This document shows positions 37,045 to 48,177 of a DNA stretch of 64,000 nucleotides, piece by piece. Location of the stretch: assembly GCA_905479325.1 (NCBI GenBank), contig CAJQLW010000035.1, forward strand, positions 1-64,000, written 5' to 3'. This DNA comes from an uncultured Flavobacteriales bacterium. Lineage in GTDB: Bacteria; Bacteroidota; Bacteroidia; Flavobacteriales_E; Vicingaceae. Made by a program: the position numbers and the translations under genes. Positions within the stretch are counted from its first letter, which is position 1. Each line of letters begins with the position of its first letter. The notes beneath the pieces were generated by a model, which did no database searches, was not told where the DNA came from, and saw only the letters and a program-made list of their open reading frames with translations.

Positions 37045-38940
37045 ATGCCAGTAAACTATTCCATTCACCAGATTTTAGAAACCCATTGGGGTTTTAAGCA
37101 GTTTAGGCCGCAACAAGAAGAAATTATTCAATCTGTTTTAAACGGAAAAGATACGTTAGCCTTGCTACCAACTGGTGGCGGAAAGTCAATTTGCTTTCAA
37201 GTTCCTTCGTTAGCAACAGACGGACTTTGCCTAGTAATTTCCCCGCTTATTGCTCTCATGCAAGATCAAGTACAAAACTTAAAATCACGTGGAATCAAAG
37301 CCCTTATGATTCACAGCGCCATGAGTAAAAGGGAGATTGACATCACATTAGACAACGCAGCTTATGGAGATTATAAGTTTCTTTATTTATCCCCAGAACG
37401 ACTAGAAACAGAACTTTTTCAAGCCCGACTGAAAAAAATGAACATCAACTCTGTAGCCATTGATGAGGCTCATTGTATTTCTCAGTGGGGGTATGATTTT
37501 AGACCATCATACCTCAATATTGCAGCGTTAAAAGAAGAACTAAAAGATGTTCCTTTTATTGCTTTAACTGCAACAGCCACGCCTGAAGTTGTTATTGATA
37601 TACAGGAAAAATTACTCTTTAAAAAACCCAACATCATACAGAAGAGCTTTCTGCGCAGCAATTTGTCGTACGTCGTTCGGCGAACAGAAAACCAAGTTTC
37701 CTCCATGTTGAAAGTTATTGACGGAGCCAGAGGCAGCGGAATCGTTTACACCACTACTAGAAAGCGAACAAAAGAAATTGCACACCTTTTGCAACAGCAT
37801 GGATTAAAAGCCGATTTCTATCATGCAGGGCTATCATCTGAAGAAAGACAAACTAAACAGCACAGCTGGATTCATAACAAAACTCAAATCATTGTTGCTA
37901 CCAATGCCTTTGGAATGGGAATTGACAAGGCTGATGTTCGTTTTGTTATTCATGTAGACTTGCCAAGTTCGTTGGAAGCCTACTTTCAAGAAGCAGGGAG
38001 AGCAGGGAGAGATGAAAAAAAGTCGTACGCCGTTTTATTGCTAAGCCCTTCTATGACTGAAAATTTAAAGCAAAAAACAGAAGCCGAATTCCCAGAAATT
38101 GATTTTATCAAAAAATGCTATTTATGCTTGTCTAATTATTACCAAATACCGATTCACGGTGGTTTAAATCAAGTTTTTGATTTTGATATAAAAGATTTTA
38201 GCACACGCTACAAGTTAAACGTTGCTAGTTGTTACCGTGCACTTCATTTTATTGAAAAAGAAGGGATGATTAGTCTGTCTGAGAACTTTTTTACCCCAAG
38301 CAAAATCTACATTTTACTAACCAAACAAGATTTTTACACGTTTCAGGTAGCCAATAAAATATATGACCACTTTTTAAAAACATTGCTCAGAACCTACGGT
38401 GGCTTAATGGAATCGTATGTTTCTATCGATGAAAATGAATTGGCCAAAAATTTAAAAAGCACAAAATCAAAGGTGATTGAAATACTAATGCGGCTAAAAA
38501 AACTGGAGGTTATTGATTACCAGCCCAAGGGAACTCTACCTAAAATAAGCTATACAAAAAGCAGAGTTGAACAGTTAAAAATTGGCAAACAACACTACAG
38601 AGAGCGAAAAGACATCGCTTTTAAACAAGTTGAGGCAGTAATTTATTATGCTGAAAATCAGAACATTTGCCGCAGCAATAAGTTGCTTTATTATTTCGGA
38701 GAAAACGCCACGAGAACTTGTGGAGTGTGTGATGTATGTCTCGCTAAAAAGAAAACCGAAGGGAATATTAACACCGAAGAACTTGAATTAGGTGTGATTG
38801 AAAAATTGAAGAATGGTCCAAAAAAAGTTGACGAGTTACTTCAAAAAAGTAAGCACCCTAAAGAACTAGCTCAGCTGCTCAATTTTTTAACGGAAACCGG
38901 AAAACTGAAGTTTGACGGCTTATTTTATTCCCTGAAATAA
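37045..38940 (+). CDS. recQ: ATP-dependent DNA helicase RecQ
   Basis: A 3'-5' DNA helicase of recombination and repair. The 631-aa chain has GFKQFRPQQEEII (motif 0, about 16-28), TGGGKS Walker A (43-48), DEAHCISQWGYDFRPSY (motif II and aromatic-rich loop) and QEAGRAGRD (motif VI). The RQC region includes the zinc site with Cys in NICRSNKLL and CGVCDVC. The C-terminus is short and winged-helix-like, and I could not identify a separate HRDC domain. An in-frame TTG lies 3 bases before the chosen ATG. The stop lies one base from the convergent ligA stop. Confidence 0.95.
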   Translation: MPVNYSIHQILETHWGFKQFRPQQEEIIQSVLNGKDTLALLPTGGGKSICFQVPSLATDGLCLVISPLIALMQDQVQNLKSRGIKALMIHSAMSKREIDITLDNAAYGDYKFLYLSPERLETELFQARLKKMNINSVAIDEAHCISQWGYDFRPSYLNIAALKEELKDVPFIALTATATPEVVIDIQEKLLFKKPNIIQKSFLRSNLSYVVRRTENQVSSMLKVIDGARGSGIVYTTTRKRTKEIAHLLQQHGLKADFYHAGLSSEERQTKQHSWIHNKTQIIVATNAFGMGIDKADVRFVIHVDLPSSLEAYFQEAGRAGRDEKKSYAVLLLSPSMTENLKQKTEAEFPEIDFIKKCYLCLSNYYQIPIHGGLNQVFDFDIKDFSTRYKLNVASCYRALHFIEKEGMISLSENFFTPSKIYILLTKQDFYTFQVANKIYDHFLKTLLRTYGGLMESYVSIDENELAKNLKSTKSKVIEILMRLKKLEVIDYQPKGTLPKISYTKSRVEQLKIGKQHYRERKDIAFKQVEAVIYYAENQNICRSNKLLYYFGENATRTCGVCDVCLAKKKTEGNINTEELELGVIEKLKNGPKKVDELLQKSKHPKELAQLLNFLTETGKLKFDGLFYSLK

Positions 38941-38941
38941 G

Positions 38942-40978
<2,037 letters not shown>

Positions 40979-41033
40979 CTAAAATTATTAATTCAAATGC
41001 TTTTATGTTATTTTTAAAATATAATATACCAAC

Positions 41034-42425
41034 ATGAAATTCACTGAAAAGTATAGCCGCCTGTTTCAACTTTTACTACCAACGCCACTTAGTATGGTAC
41101 TTATTTTAAGCATTATAACAATTATATTTGCCTATATTTTTACTGCACCCACTTTATCAGATGTTAGTTATGTTTTAACAATTCTTGATTATTGGGAAAG
41201 AGGCTTATGGAACAATGGCTTATCGGTTTTTGCTCTGCAAATGATGTTGATTTTGGTTCTTGGACACATATTGGCCATGACTCCCGCTGTAAATAAATTA
41301 ATCATAAAACTAACTTCTTTTGCTACAAATAACGCAAAAGCGGCAGCACTTGTTTGTTTTTCTACCGTAGTTGTGGCGCTGTTTAATTGGGGTTTAGGAC
41401 TTATTTTTGGAGCAATCATTGCAAGAAAAGTTGGAGAAAAAGCGTTGCAAGAAGGAATAAATTTAAACTACCCTTTGATTGGCGCAGCAGGCTACTCTTC
41501 GTTAATGGTTTGGCATGGAGGAATATCTGGTTCCTCAACAACAAAAGTAGCAGAAAAGAACCATTTGAAGGAGCTCATGAATGGAATTATGTCTCCTGAG
41601 CAAATCGAGAAATTACCAGAAGCCATCTCTTTCTCCGAAACAGTCTTTTCTCCGATGAATTTATTTGCCAGCTGCTTGTTGTTAATTCTGTTGCCCGCAG
41701 TGATGTACTTTCTTGGGAAGGGGAAAAGTTTTACAACGCTCAACCGCCTTTCTTCCGAGGAAGTGAAAGTTGAAACGAATCTAAAACCTTACGGTGCGGA
41801 GAAAATCGACTACTCAACTTTAACAACCAAGCTAGTTGGATCTATCATTATTTTATACCTAAGTGTTAAAGTTTTTAATTCAGAGAACATTCAAACTTTC
41901 AGTTTTATTACTCCGAATTTTATTAATCTCAGCCTGCTAGGATTGGGTTTCTTTTTCCATAAAAATATCATGGAATTTTTAAAAGCTACTGACCAAGCAA
42001 TTGGTGGAGCATCAGGAATTTTAATTCAATTTCCGCTATACTTTGGAATCATGGGAATTATGAAAGAGTCAGGACTGGTAAACATGCTTTCCAACTTCTT
42101 CGTTGCTCATTCCACAGCAAATAGCTTTCCGGTTTTTACTCTTTTCAGCGCAGGCATAGTAAATGTATTTGTACCTAGTGGCGGTGGTCAGTGGGCTATT
42201 CAAGGCCCCATCATAGTTCAAGCAGTGCAAGATTTACAAGTTTCTCTACCAAAAAGCATCATGGCACTTGCGTATGGCGACCAACTAACCAATATGTTAC
42301 AACCTTTTTGGGCTTTACCATTATTAGGAATAACGAAACTAAAGGCAAAAGAAATTTTACCTTATACTCTTATTTTAATGGTGGTTGGCAGTGTTATTTA
42401 CATTGGAACACTGTTACTATTTTAA
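41034..42425 (+). CDS. atoE: AtoE-type short-chain fatty acid transporter
   Basis: A 463-aa inner-membrane protein with about 11-12 hydrophobic segments that resembles the short-chain fatty acid (AtoE/ScFAT) transporters. Conserved-looking blocks are FNWGLGLIFGAI, HGGISGSSTTKVAEKNH and FVPSGGGQWAIQGP near 380-395. It may import acetoacetate, butyrate or similar acids, to be activated by CoA transferase genes that are not in this window. It is a single gene between divergent ligA and a convergent permease gene; its TAA stop shares TTAA with that gene's stop. Confidence 0.85.
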   Translation: MKFTEKYSRLFQLLLPTPLSMVLILSIITIIFAYIFTAPTLSDVSYVLTILDYWERGLWNNGLSVFALQMMLILVLGHILAMTPAVNKLIIKLTSFATNNAKAAALVCFSTVVVALFNWGLGLIFGAIIARKVGEKALQEGINLNYPLIGAAGYSSLMVWHGGISGSSTTKVAEKNHLKELMNGIMSPEQIEKLPEAISFSETVFSPMNLFASCLLLILLPAVMYFLGKGKSFTTLNRLSSEEVKVETNLKPYGAEKIDYSTLTTKLVGSIIILYLSVKVFNSENIQTFSFITPNFINLSLLGLGFFFHKNIMEFLKATDQAIGGASGILIQFPLYFGIMGIMKESGLVNMLSNFFVAHSTANSFPVFTLFSAGIVNVFVPSGGGQWAIQGPIIVQAVQDLQVSLPKSIMALAYGDQLTNMLQPFWALPLLGITKLKAKEILPYTLILMVVGSVIYIGTLLLF

Positions 42426-43567
42426 ATACCTGTTTGCTGCTTTGTGTTTTTAGTATCGAACGCATCTCGGAGCCCATTCCCCAATAAAACAAAGGAAAGA
42501 ACCAACAGGCAAATGGCAATTCCTGGGAAGATTGCTAGATAGGCATCACCGGTTATAATATAGCCCTTGTGCTCGGCAATCATTTTACCCCAAGTTGCTT
42601 GCGGCGGCTGAGCCCCAAGACCGAGAAAACTTAAACCGGCTTCGATTAAAATCGCCGCTGCAAAATTAGATGCCGATATAACAATTATTGGTCCTGTTAC
42701 ATTGGGTAAAATATGTTTCGAAATTATTCTGAACGTGCTAAATCCAAATGACTTGCCTGCTTCTACAAATTCCATTTGCTTGGTGCTTAGCACTTGACCA
42801 CGAACTACCCTTGCTACTTCAACCCACATAGTAAGACCAACTGCCACAAACACTTGCCAAAACCCTTTTCCTAAAGCAAGAGTCATTGCAATAACTAACA
42901 GCAAGGTAGGTATTGACCAAATCACATTGATAAACCACATAATTAAATCGTCTATTTTTCCACCAAAATATGCTGCTATTGCACCTAAACTAATACCTAT
43001 GAGCAAAGAAATGAGAATAGAAATAAAACCGACCGTAAAAGAAATCCAAGTTCCGGCCATTAACCTGCTCAACAAATCTCTGCCGTATCGATCAGTTCCT
43101 AATATGAATGTTTTTTCATGAATCACTTCATCTTCTTCAAATTCATCAAACAGTGTTTTCGGATAAAGTAAAACTTCTCCCTCACTCACTTCGTCTCCTG
43201 TGTATTTTATGATCTCTACACCATCAGCTCTCAACGTAAATGAATCAATTGGAATTTCTTTATATGCAGGTTCAAATCCAAATACAAAAGAATACAACAC
43301 TCCATTTGCTTGGAAAGTAGAGGCAGGCAGGCGCAAAAATTTAACAGTAAAACCTGGGGGCTTTCTGGCTAATTCTAAATGTTGCTGGTTTGCTTTTGGA
43401 GAAGAATCTGGGCGTATAATTGGGCCCAAAACAGCGATGAACAAAAAAGTTAGAATAACCACTAAACCAATTACTGCGATTTTATTTTGCAGTAATTTCA
43501 GCCATGCAAGCTTAATTGGAGATAGATTTTTTTCAGTCAATTTGGTTATGTTTTTCGTCCCTTCCAT
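42422..43567 (-). CDS. OppC/DppC-type ABC transporter permease with large periplasmic insert
   Basis: A 381-aa inner-membrane permease of the peptide/nickel class. Helix 1 (about 30-50) is followed by an unusually long extra-membrane segment (about 52-150) containing FEPAYKEIPIDSFTL, then GTDRYGRDLLSRL, the conserved entry to the core domain. The EAA loop EAGKSFGFSTFRIISKHILPN contacts an ATPase, and GLGAQPPQATWGKM is typical of OppC. No ATPase, OppB or binding protein is nearby. The gene overlaps the glycosyltransferase gene upstream by 22 bases, implying co-expression. The long insert may replace part of a binding-protein contact; this is inference. Confidence 0.88.
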   Translation of the reverse strand: MEGTKNITKLTEKNLSPIKLAWLKLLQNKIAVIGLVVILTFLFIAVLGPIIRPDSSPKANQQHLELARKPPGFTVKFLRLPASTFQANGVLYSFVFGFEPAYKEIPIDSFTLRADGVEIIKYTGDEVSEGEVLLYPKTLFDEFEEDEVIHEKTFILGTDRYGRDLLSRLMAGTWISFTVGFISILISLLIGISLGAIAAYFGGKIDDLIMWFINVIWSIPTLLLVIAMTLALGKGFWQVFVAVGLTMWVEVARVVRGQVLSTKQMEFVEAGKSFGFSTFRIISKHILPNVTGPIIVISASNFAAAILIEAGLSFLGLGAQPPQATWGKMIAEHKGYIITGDAYLAIFPGIAICLLVLSFVLLGNGLRDAFDTKNTKQQTGI

Positions 43568-44646
43568 TGCGGACTAAGAAACAAAGATAACAAAGCAATT
43601 CCCACTGAATACACCGGATAAAATATTGAAAGAATAAAGCTCCACTTCACAATTGAGTTACCACGTAACCAATGTGGTACTTGTTGAACAAGTATTAAAT
43701 CTAAAATCCATTTAAAACAAAAAACACCCACAAAAAAACTGAATGAGTTATATTGTAATAAAAACCCTACAAAAGCGACAAGAACAGCCACATTTGCTAA
43801 ACTAATTACAAGTCCAAATTTTATTGTATCGTAGTCTTTGTATTTTTTTGATTTCGCAGCCCATCTTATTCTCTGCTTAAAAAAAGACCTAAAATCACTG
43901 ATTGCTTCTGTTTGAACCAGTGCTTCTTCATTTGCCACAAAGCGAATTCCTTCGTTTCCAAATTTTCTTTTAAATGCATGGAGTAAGAAAATATCATCTC
44001 CACTTGCAACATCTTCATTCCCTTCATAGTTGGCAGAAGCAAAAAATAATTCTCTTCGAAAAGCAATGTTGGCGCCATTTGAAAGAATAGGTCTTTTTTT
44101 ATCGGCAGTATACATAGTGACCGCCATAATACTAGCAAATTCGAAAGTTTGTAGCTTTTGAAACCAAGTTGGTTTTTTTGAATGCAACATTACAGGACCT
44201 AAGGCCATTTGAACCTTTTCACCTTCAAATACAAACTGCATCTCAAATATCCAATTTTCTCCCATGGCACAATCTGCATCTGTGCAAATAATCACATCAT
44301 TTTTAGCCGTCTCAACTCCAACTTTAATCGCAGCTTTTTTACCGTACTCTATTCCTAAAGAAAGATGATGAACTTTAAAAGGGAGTTTGTCTATTTCTGA
44401 ATCTATCAGAGTAAAACCCTTATCTGTTGAATGATCATTAACCAAAATCAACTCCAGGTTCTCACTAGCATATTTTTGCCTTGCTAACAAAGTTAAAAGT
44501 TGCATTACGTTATTCTCTTCATTCCGATAAGGGATTACAATAGAAACTGAATGCATTTTCTCGGATAATTTATTGGTAGGCTTAACTTTTCCGAGAATCA
44601 TCCAAACAATAAAAACAGCGTATACGAGCAATATAAACCCAATCAT
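43546..44646 (-). CDS. Membrane-bound family 2 glycosyltransferase
   Basis: A 366-aa processive-type GT2. An N-terminal membrane helix (about 1-19) is followed by a GT-A domain with VSIVIPYRNEENNV, LVNDHSTD and TDADC (DxD), then QRIRW (the QxxRW product-binding motif) near 250. Three hydrophobic segments close the chain. It may elongate or initiate a surface glycan or transfer sugar to a lipid. Its start overlaps the stop of the YbhN-like gene by 4 bases and its end overlaps the permease gene, so the three genes form one minus-strand unit. The acceptor is unknown. Confidence 0.85.
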   Translation of the reverse strand: MIGFILLVYAVFIVWMILGKVKPTNKLSEKMHSVSIVIPYRNEENNVMQLLTLLARQKYASENLELILVNDHSTDKGFTLIDSEIDKLPFKVHHLSLGIEYGKKAAIKVGVETAKNDVIICTDADCAMGENWIFEMQFVFEGEKVQMALGPVMLHSKKPTWFQKLQTFEFASIMAVTMYTADKKRPILSNGANIAFRRELFFASANYEGNEDVASGDDIFLLHAFKRKFGNEGIRFVANEEALVQTEAISDFRSFFKQRIRWAAKSKKYKDYDTIKFGLVISLANVAVLVAFVGFLLQYNSFSFFVGVFCFKWILDLILVQQVPHWLRGNSIVKWSFILSIFYPVYSVGIALLSLFLSPQWKGRKT

Positions 44647-45587
44647 AACCTTTTGAATTTAAATAATTGAATCCAATCTACTTTCCCAATAAAGAAAAGG
44701 CCAATAATGGCTGGAACGAATAAGTTGATAATCCATAATACGCTTGAAGCAACAACTGCTAATTCTCCAAAATTTCCAATCTGCTCAAAGAAGTAATAAC
44801 TAACAGATCCTCTTACCAGCAAATTTGAAAACCACCCCGTTGGAACAATTGCAACAACTAAAAAAATAGTTGAAATTGTTCCTAAGTAATCCAATAAAGA
44901 TAGCTCCACACCGCAAAGCTTAAGCAAGAGAATGTACTGAAAGCAAAACACAAAATACCTCAAAATGCTTAAAAAAAGCACCTTGATTCGGTTTTCAAGT
45001 TCAATTCTAATCTGCAATCCCCTGCTCTTAATAAAGCTACTCAAAAAACGAAACTTGAATCTTTTTGTAAGAAACCCGAATAATAGGACTGCTCCTAGAC
45101 CATATAAAATTGGCTTTGGCACTTGAAAAGAAAAACTGTCTTGAATTATTGAATAACCTAGAAGGCCACAAATAACGGTTACTAAAAGTTGAGAAAGAGA
45201 TAAAAATCCATTTAAAAAAAGAGCCGTTGATCTCGTTTCACTTTTTAAAGAAAGGACTCTTCCTCCATAGTCGCCAATGCCATTTGGTGTTACAATACCC
45301 AATGTAATTCCGCTTATAGCAGACCTCAAGGCAAATAAAAAAGTAAGTTTCTCAACGTCATTTAATATCAACTTCCACTTTACTGTTTCAATTGCCCAAT
45401 TTAGTGGCATAAGTAATACAACCAATAGTAGTAAAAGCCAACCATTTCGTAATTGGTAAATTAACTTGTTAAAATTAATCTCAATGGCTTTTCCAAAGAG
45501 TTCATTTTGCAAATAATAAGCACAAGAAACTATGATCAATGCACTCAGCAAAATGTTGCCTAATTTATATAGCTTTGTTTTTTCCAA
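44643..45587 (-). CDS. YbhN/MprF-like flippase-domain membrane protein
   Basis: A 314-aa inner-membrane protein with about eight hydrophobic segments of the UPF0104 / lysylphosphatidylglycerol-synthase transmembrane type. NWAIETVKWKLIL, AISGITLGIVTPNGIGDYGGR and PTGWFSNLLVRGSVSYYFF are the recognisable family blocks. Translation appears to start at a TTG (45585-45587) that shares its last-base position with the divergent ruvC ATG. Family members are proposed lipid or polyprenyl-linked flippases. The fused-stop linkage to a GT2 gene suggests a two-gene glycolipid module, inferred. Confidence 0.78.
   Translation of the reverse strand: MEKTKLYKLGNILLSALIIVSCAYYLQNELFGKAIEINFNKLIYQLRNGWLLLLLVVLLMPLNWAIETVKWKLILNDVEKLTFLFALRSAISGITLGIVTPNGIGDYGGRVLSLKSETRSTALFLNGFLSLSQLLVTVICGLLGYSIIQDSFSFQVPKPILYGLGAVLLFGFLTKRFKFRFLSSFIKSRGLQIRIELENRIKVLFLSILRYFVFCFQYILLLKLCGVELSLLDYLGTISTIFLVVAIVPTGWFSNLLVRGSVSYYFFEQIGNFGELAVVASSVLWIINLFVPAIIGLFFIGKVDWIQLFKFKRL
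45570..45577 (+). promoter_or_regulatory. ruvC -7 promoter box
   Basis: TAGCTTTG is an exact TAnnTTTG match ending 9 bases before the ruvC ATG, which supports the ATG at 45587 over an upstream in-frame ATG at 45539. It lies inside the 5' end of the divergent YbhN-like gene. Confidence 0.4.
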
Positions 45588-46156
45588 TGAGGGCTAAAGT
45601 TAAAGAAGTAGAGAAGATTATTTTGGGTATCGATCCTGGTACTTCAATTATGGGATATGGAGTTATTTCTGTGATAAAAGGAGAAATTAAACTACTTGCC
45701 ATGGGCGTGATTCAACTCGCTAAATTAGGCGACCATTCGCTCCGATTGCAAAGAATATTTGAACGCACCGTTTCTATCATTGATGAGTTTAAGGTTGATG
45801 AAATGGCAATTGAAGCTCCGTTTTACGGCAAAAATGCACAATCCATGTTAAAGCTTGGCAGAGCCCAAGGAGTAGCAATGGCTGCCTCCATGACACGAGA
45901 AGTCCCAGCGACTGAGTATATGCCAAAAAAGATAAAAAAAGCCATCACAGGTAAGGGCGCGGCTTCCAAAGAGCAAGTAGCTGCAATGGTCAGGTCCATT
46001 GTTCAATTCAAACAAGATCCTCAATATTTAGATGCGACTGACGCGTTAGCGGTTGCAGTTTGTCATCACTTTCAAGGAAATTCAGTTATTGGTAAGCAAA
46101 AGTCTTACTCTGGCTGGGATTCGTTCTTAAAAAATAATCCTGACCGAAAGATTTAG
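45587..46156 (+). CDS. ruvC: Holliday junction endonuclease RuvC
   Basis: RuvC cuts Holliday junctions in recombination together with RuvAB. The 189-aa protein from ATG 45587 (MRAKVKEVEK) has the four acidic catalytic sites expected: Asp16 in GIDPGTS, Glu in MAIEAPFYGKNAQS, and two Asp in LDATDALAVAVCHH. A longer frame from 45539 would add 16 non-conserved residues and overlap the neighbour's start, so it is rejected. The 3' end shares TTAG with the HIT gene stop. Confidence 0.95.
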   Translation: MRAKVKEVEKIILGIDPGTSIMGYGVISVIKGEIKLLAMGVIQLAKLGDHSLRLQRIFERTVSIIDEFKVDEMAIEAPFYGKNAQSMLKLGRAQGVAMAASMTREVPATEYMPKKIKKAITGKGAASKEQVAAMVRSIVQFKQDPQYLDATDALAVAVCHHFQGNSVIGKQKSYSGWDSFLKNNPDRKI

Positions 46157-46539
46157 GAGTTTATTAACTCAGCTATTTCATTTAGCTTTTCCGCCGAAAC
46201 TTCTAGTTTTGGTGCGGCAAAATTGATATCGTTTACGTTATTTATGGGAACCAAGTGAATGTGAGCGTGGGCAACTTCTAAACCAATTACAGCGACTCCG
46301 ATTCGTTTACAATCAATTTTGGCTTTGACCTTTTTGGCAACAATTTGGGCAAACTTCCACAACTCAACATACTCTTCACTTTCTATATCAAAAATATAGT
46401 CTATTTCTTTTTTAGGAATTACCAAAGTATGACCTAAGCCCAATGGTTGAATGTCTAAAAATGCTAGAAAATGATCATTTTCTGCAATTTTATAGCATGG
46501 AATGTCTCCATCGATAATCTTGGTGAATATTGTCGACAC
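46153..46539 (-). CDS. HIT-family (histidine triad) nucleotide hydrolase
   Basis: A 128-aa cytoplasmic HIT protein of the HinT branch. TIFTKIIDGDIPCYKIAEND is the family start and VAHAHIHLVPI carries the His-x-His-x-His active-site triad. HinT enzymes hydrolyse AMP-linked amines such as acyl-adenylates from tRNA synthetases. It begins at the last base of the greA stop (1-base overlap), so it is co-translated with greA, a pairing I recall from other Bacteroidota. Confidence 0.94.
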   Translation of the reverse strand: MSTIFTKIIDGDIPCYKIAENDHFLAFLDIQPLGLGHTLVIPKKEIDYIFDIESEEYVELWKFAQIVAKKVKAKIDCKRIGVAVIGLEVAHAHIHLVPINNVNDINFAAPKLEVSAEKLNEIAELINS

Positions 46540-47012
46540 TATCTACTGATGTTAACTACTTCAAACTTCATGGTACCTGATGGCACTTTAACCTCTGCCA
46601 TTTCTCCAACTTTCTTACCGAGTAATCCTTTAGCTATAGGAGATTCAACAGATATGCGTTTCTTCGCCATGTTTGCTTCCTTTTCAGAAACTATAGTATA
46701 CTCCATTTCGGCGCCATTGGCTAAGTTTTTAATCTTCACTTTTGATAAGATCAAAACCTTGGTTGTATCTAATTCAGACTCATCAACTACTCTTGAATTT
46801 GCAACTAAGGTTTCCAATTTACTAATCTTTAGCTCTAATAATCCTTGAGCTTCTTTTGCAGCATCGTATTCTGCATTTTCAGATAAGTCTCCTTTATCCC
46901 TAGCCTCTGCAATCTGAGCTGAAATTGAAGGTCGCTCTACTTTCTTAAGGTGATTTAATTCATCAATCACCTTTTTTAACCCTTCCTCTGTAAAATAACT
47001 TATTTGACTCAT
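46539..47012 (-). CDS. greA: Transcription elongation factor GreA
   Basis: GreA enters the RNA polymerase secondary channel and promotes cleavage of backtracked transcripts. The 157-aa product has the N-terminal coiled coil (about 8-75) with DLSENAEYDAAKEAQG, which includes the catalytic acidic tip, and a C-terminal FKBP-like domain with ESPIAKGLLGKKVGE. It is preceded by a TACTTTTA-type imperfect promoter box and by the terminator of the PorV-like operon at 47040-47071. Confidence 0.95.
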   Translation of the reverse strand: MSQISYFTEEGLKKVIDELNHLKKVERPSISAQIAEARDKGDLSENAEYDAAKEAQGLLELKISKLETLVANSRVVDESELDTTKVLILSKVKIKNLANGAEMEYTIVSEKEANMAKKRISVESPIAKGLLGKKVGEMAEVKVPSGTMKFEVVNISR

Positions 47013-47039
47013 TGTGTCTTAGCTAAAAGTATAAAATTC

Positions 47040-47071
47040 AAAAAGAGAACCCCTTACGAGATTCTCTTTTT
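47040..47071 (-). terminator. Intrinsic terminator of the PorV-like operon
   Basis: A 10-base stem AAAAAGAGAA (47040-47049) / TTCTCTTTTT (47062-47071) with a 12-base loop, 24 bases beyond the last gene of the minus-strand receptor-surface protein-PorV unit. On that strand it ends in TTTTTGAATTTT. Confidence 0.7.
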
Positions 47072-47094
47072 CAAATGTAAGATTTTTTTAAAAT

Positions 47095-48174
47095 TTAGAA
47101 TGCTAATCTCAATCCTATCGCATGAGTACCATCAAAAGCTCTCGTGACACGGTACGAATAATCGATTCCTATAGTAGAACCACTGCTGTTTGTTGGAACT
47201 TCAATGGTTGCACCTAGGGTAGGCCCTACCGAAGTAGTTCTTGACTCCACTTCATCAGCTGCATCAGTTTCAAATACATATCCCGCTCTGAACATAAACT
47301 TGTTTTGGAAAGCATATTCTCCACCAAATCGTATTTGATCTTTCGTGAAAGAGTTTGAAGTAAATGTTCCACTAGCAGTTATCCTGTGATCCGCAACAAA
47401 ACTCCCGTCTTCTTGCTCATCTACATCAGATAAATAAAAGTCATAAGATGCACCAATGTTAACCAATGAAGGTAATTCAAAATCATTGGTTCTTCTCTGG
47501 AATGTTAACGTTTGGTCTGTATTTTGTTTATCAGCTTGGATTGCTAAACCGTTACCAGAATACTTGGTTGTTGGACCTACATTTCTCAATGTAATACCAA
47601 ACTTGAATGCGTCATACTTTGCAGTTTTATAGGCAACTCCAGCATCAATTGAAACACCACTCGCATTAACATCAGCAGTAGACTCAGAGATTATTCGAAC
47701 CACTAAACCTCCACTAATACTATTGGAAAACTGTTTTGAATAGGCTAAGCCAATATTCAAATAGTTTGGTTGGAAAGAACCAATACCGCCATCTGGGAGG
47801 TCTGCAGTAGTAATGTCAATTTCACCAAAATTCATCCTAGTCACAGAAATTCCCATAACCCCAGCCTCGCCAAGTTTCTTAGCAAACCCGAAACTTAATA
47901 AGTTAATATCTGTCCCGCTTAACCACCTAGTATTGGAAAAGACAATCTCAGTATTCTTTGTGAAAGCTAGCCCAGCAATGTTTAAGTTCATTGCTTCAAT
48001 ACCTCTTGCACTTGCTGTATTCGATCCACCCCAACCTGAACTTCTTGCCCAAGGGTTTATTAACAACTCTGAAGCACCAGCTTCTCCTGCTCTATCTTCA
48101 TTTCCGGAAAACGCATCAAATGAAATTAATGCCAATGCCAACGCTATTGTATAAGTAATCTTTTTCATAGTCAT
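47095..48174 (-). CDS. PorV/PorQ-family outer-membrane barrel
   Basis: A 359-aa outer-membrane protein. A signal peptide (about 1-23) precedes the mature start EDRAGEAGASELLINPWARS, the usual opening of PorV/PorQ proteins, and the barrel ends in GLRLAF. PorV is the T9SS shuttle that takes cargo from the translocon to the attachment complex. This one directly follows a giant secreted protein with a T9SS-like end (3-base gap), so it may be its dedicated carrier rather than the housekeeping PorV; that is inference. The second ATG, 6 bases inside, gives MKKITYTIAL and is an equally likely start. Confidence 0.82.
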   Translation of the reverse strand: MTMKKITYTIALALALISFDAFSGNEDRAGEAGASELLINPWARSSGWGGSNTASARGIEAMNLNIAGLAFTKNTEIVFSNTRWLSGTDINLLSFGFAKKLGEAGVMGISVTRMNFGEIDITTADLPDGGIGSFQPNYLNIGLAYSKQFSNSISGGLVVRIISESTADVNASGVSIDAGVAYKTAKYDAFKFGITLRNVGPTTKYSGNGLAIQADKQNTDQTLTFQRRTNDFELPSLVNIGASYDFYLSDVDEQEDGSFVADHRITASGTFTSNSFTKDQIRFGGEYAFQNKFMFRAGYVFETDAADEVESRTTSVGPTLGATIEVPTNSSGSTIGIDYSYRVTRAFDGTHAIGLRLAF

Positions 48175-48177
48175 TTT

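Noticed and set aside
45539-45586. Upstream ATG extension of ruvC by 16 residues
   Set aside because: The extension is not RuvC-like, contains the promoter box TAGCTTTG and overlaps the divergent gene's start; ATG 45587 gives a normal protein.
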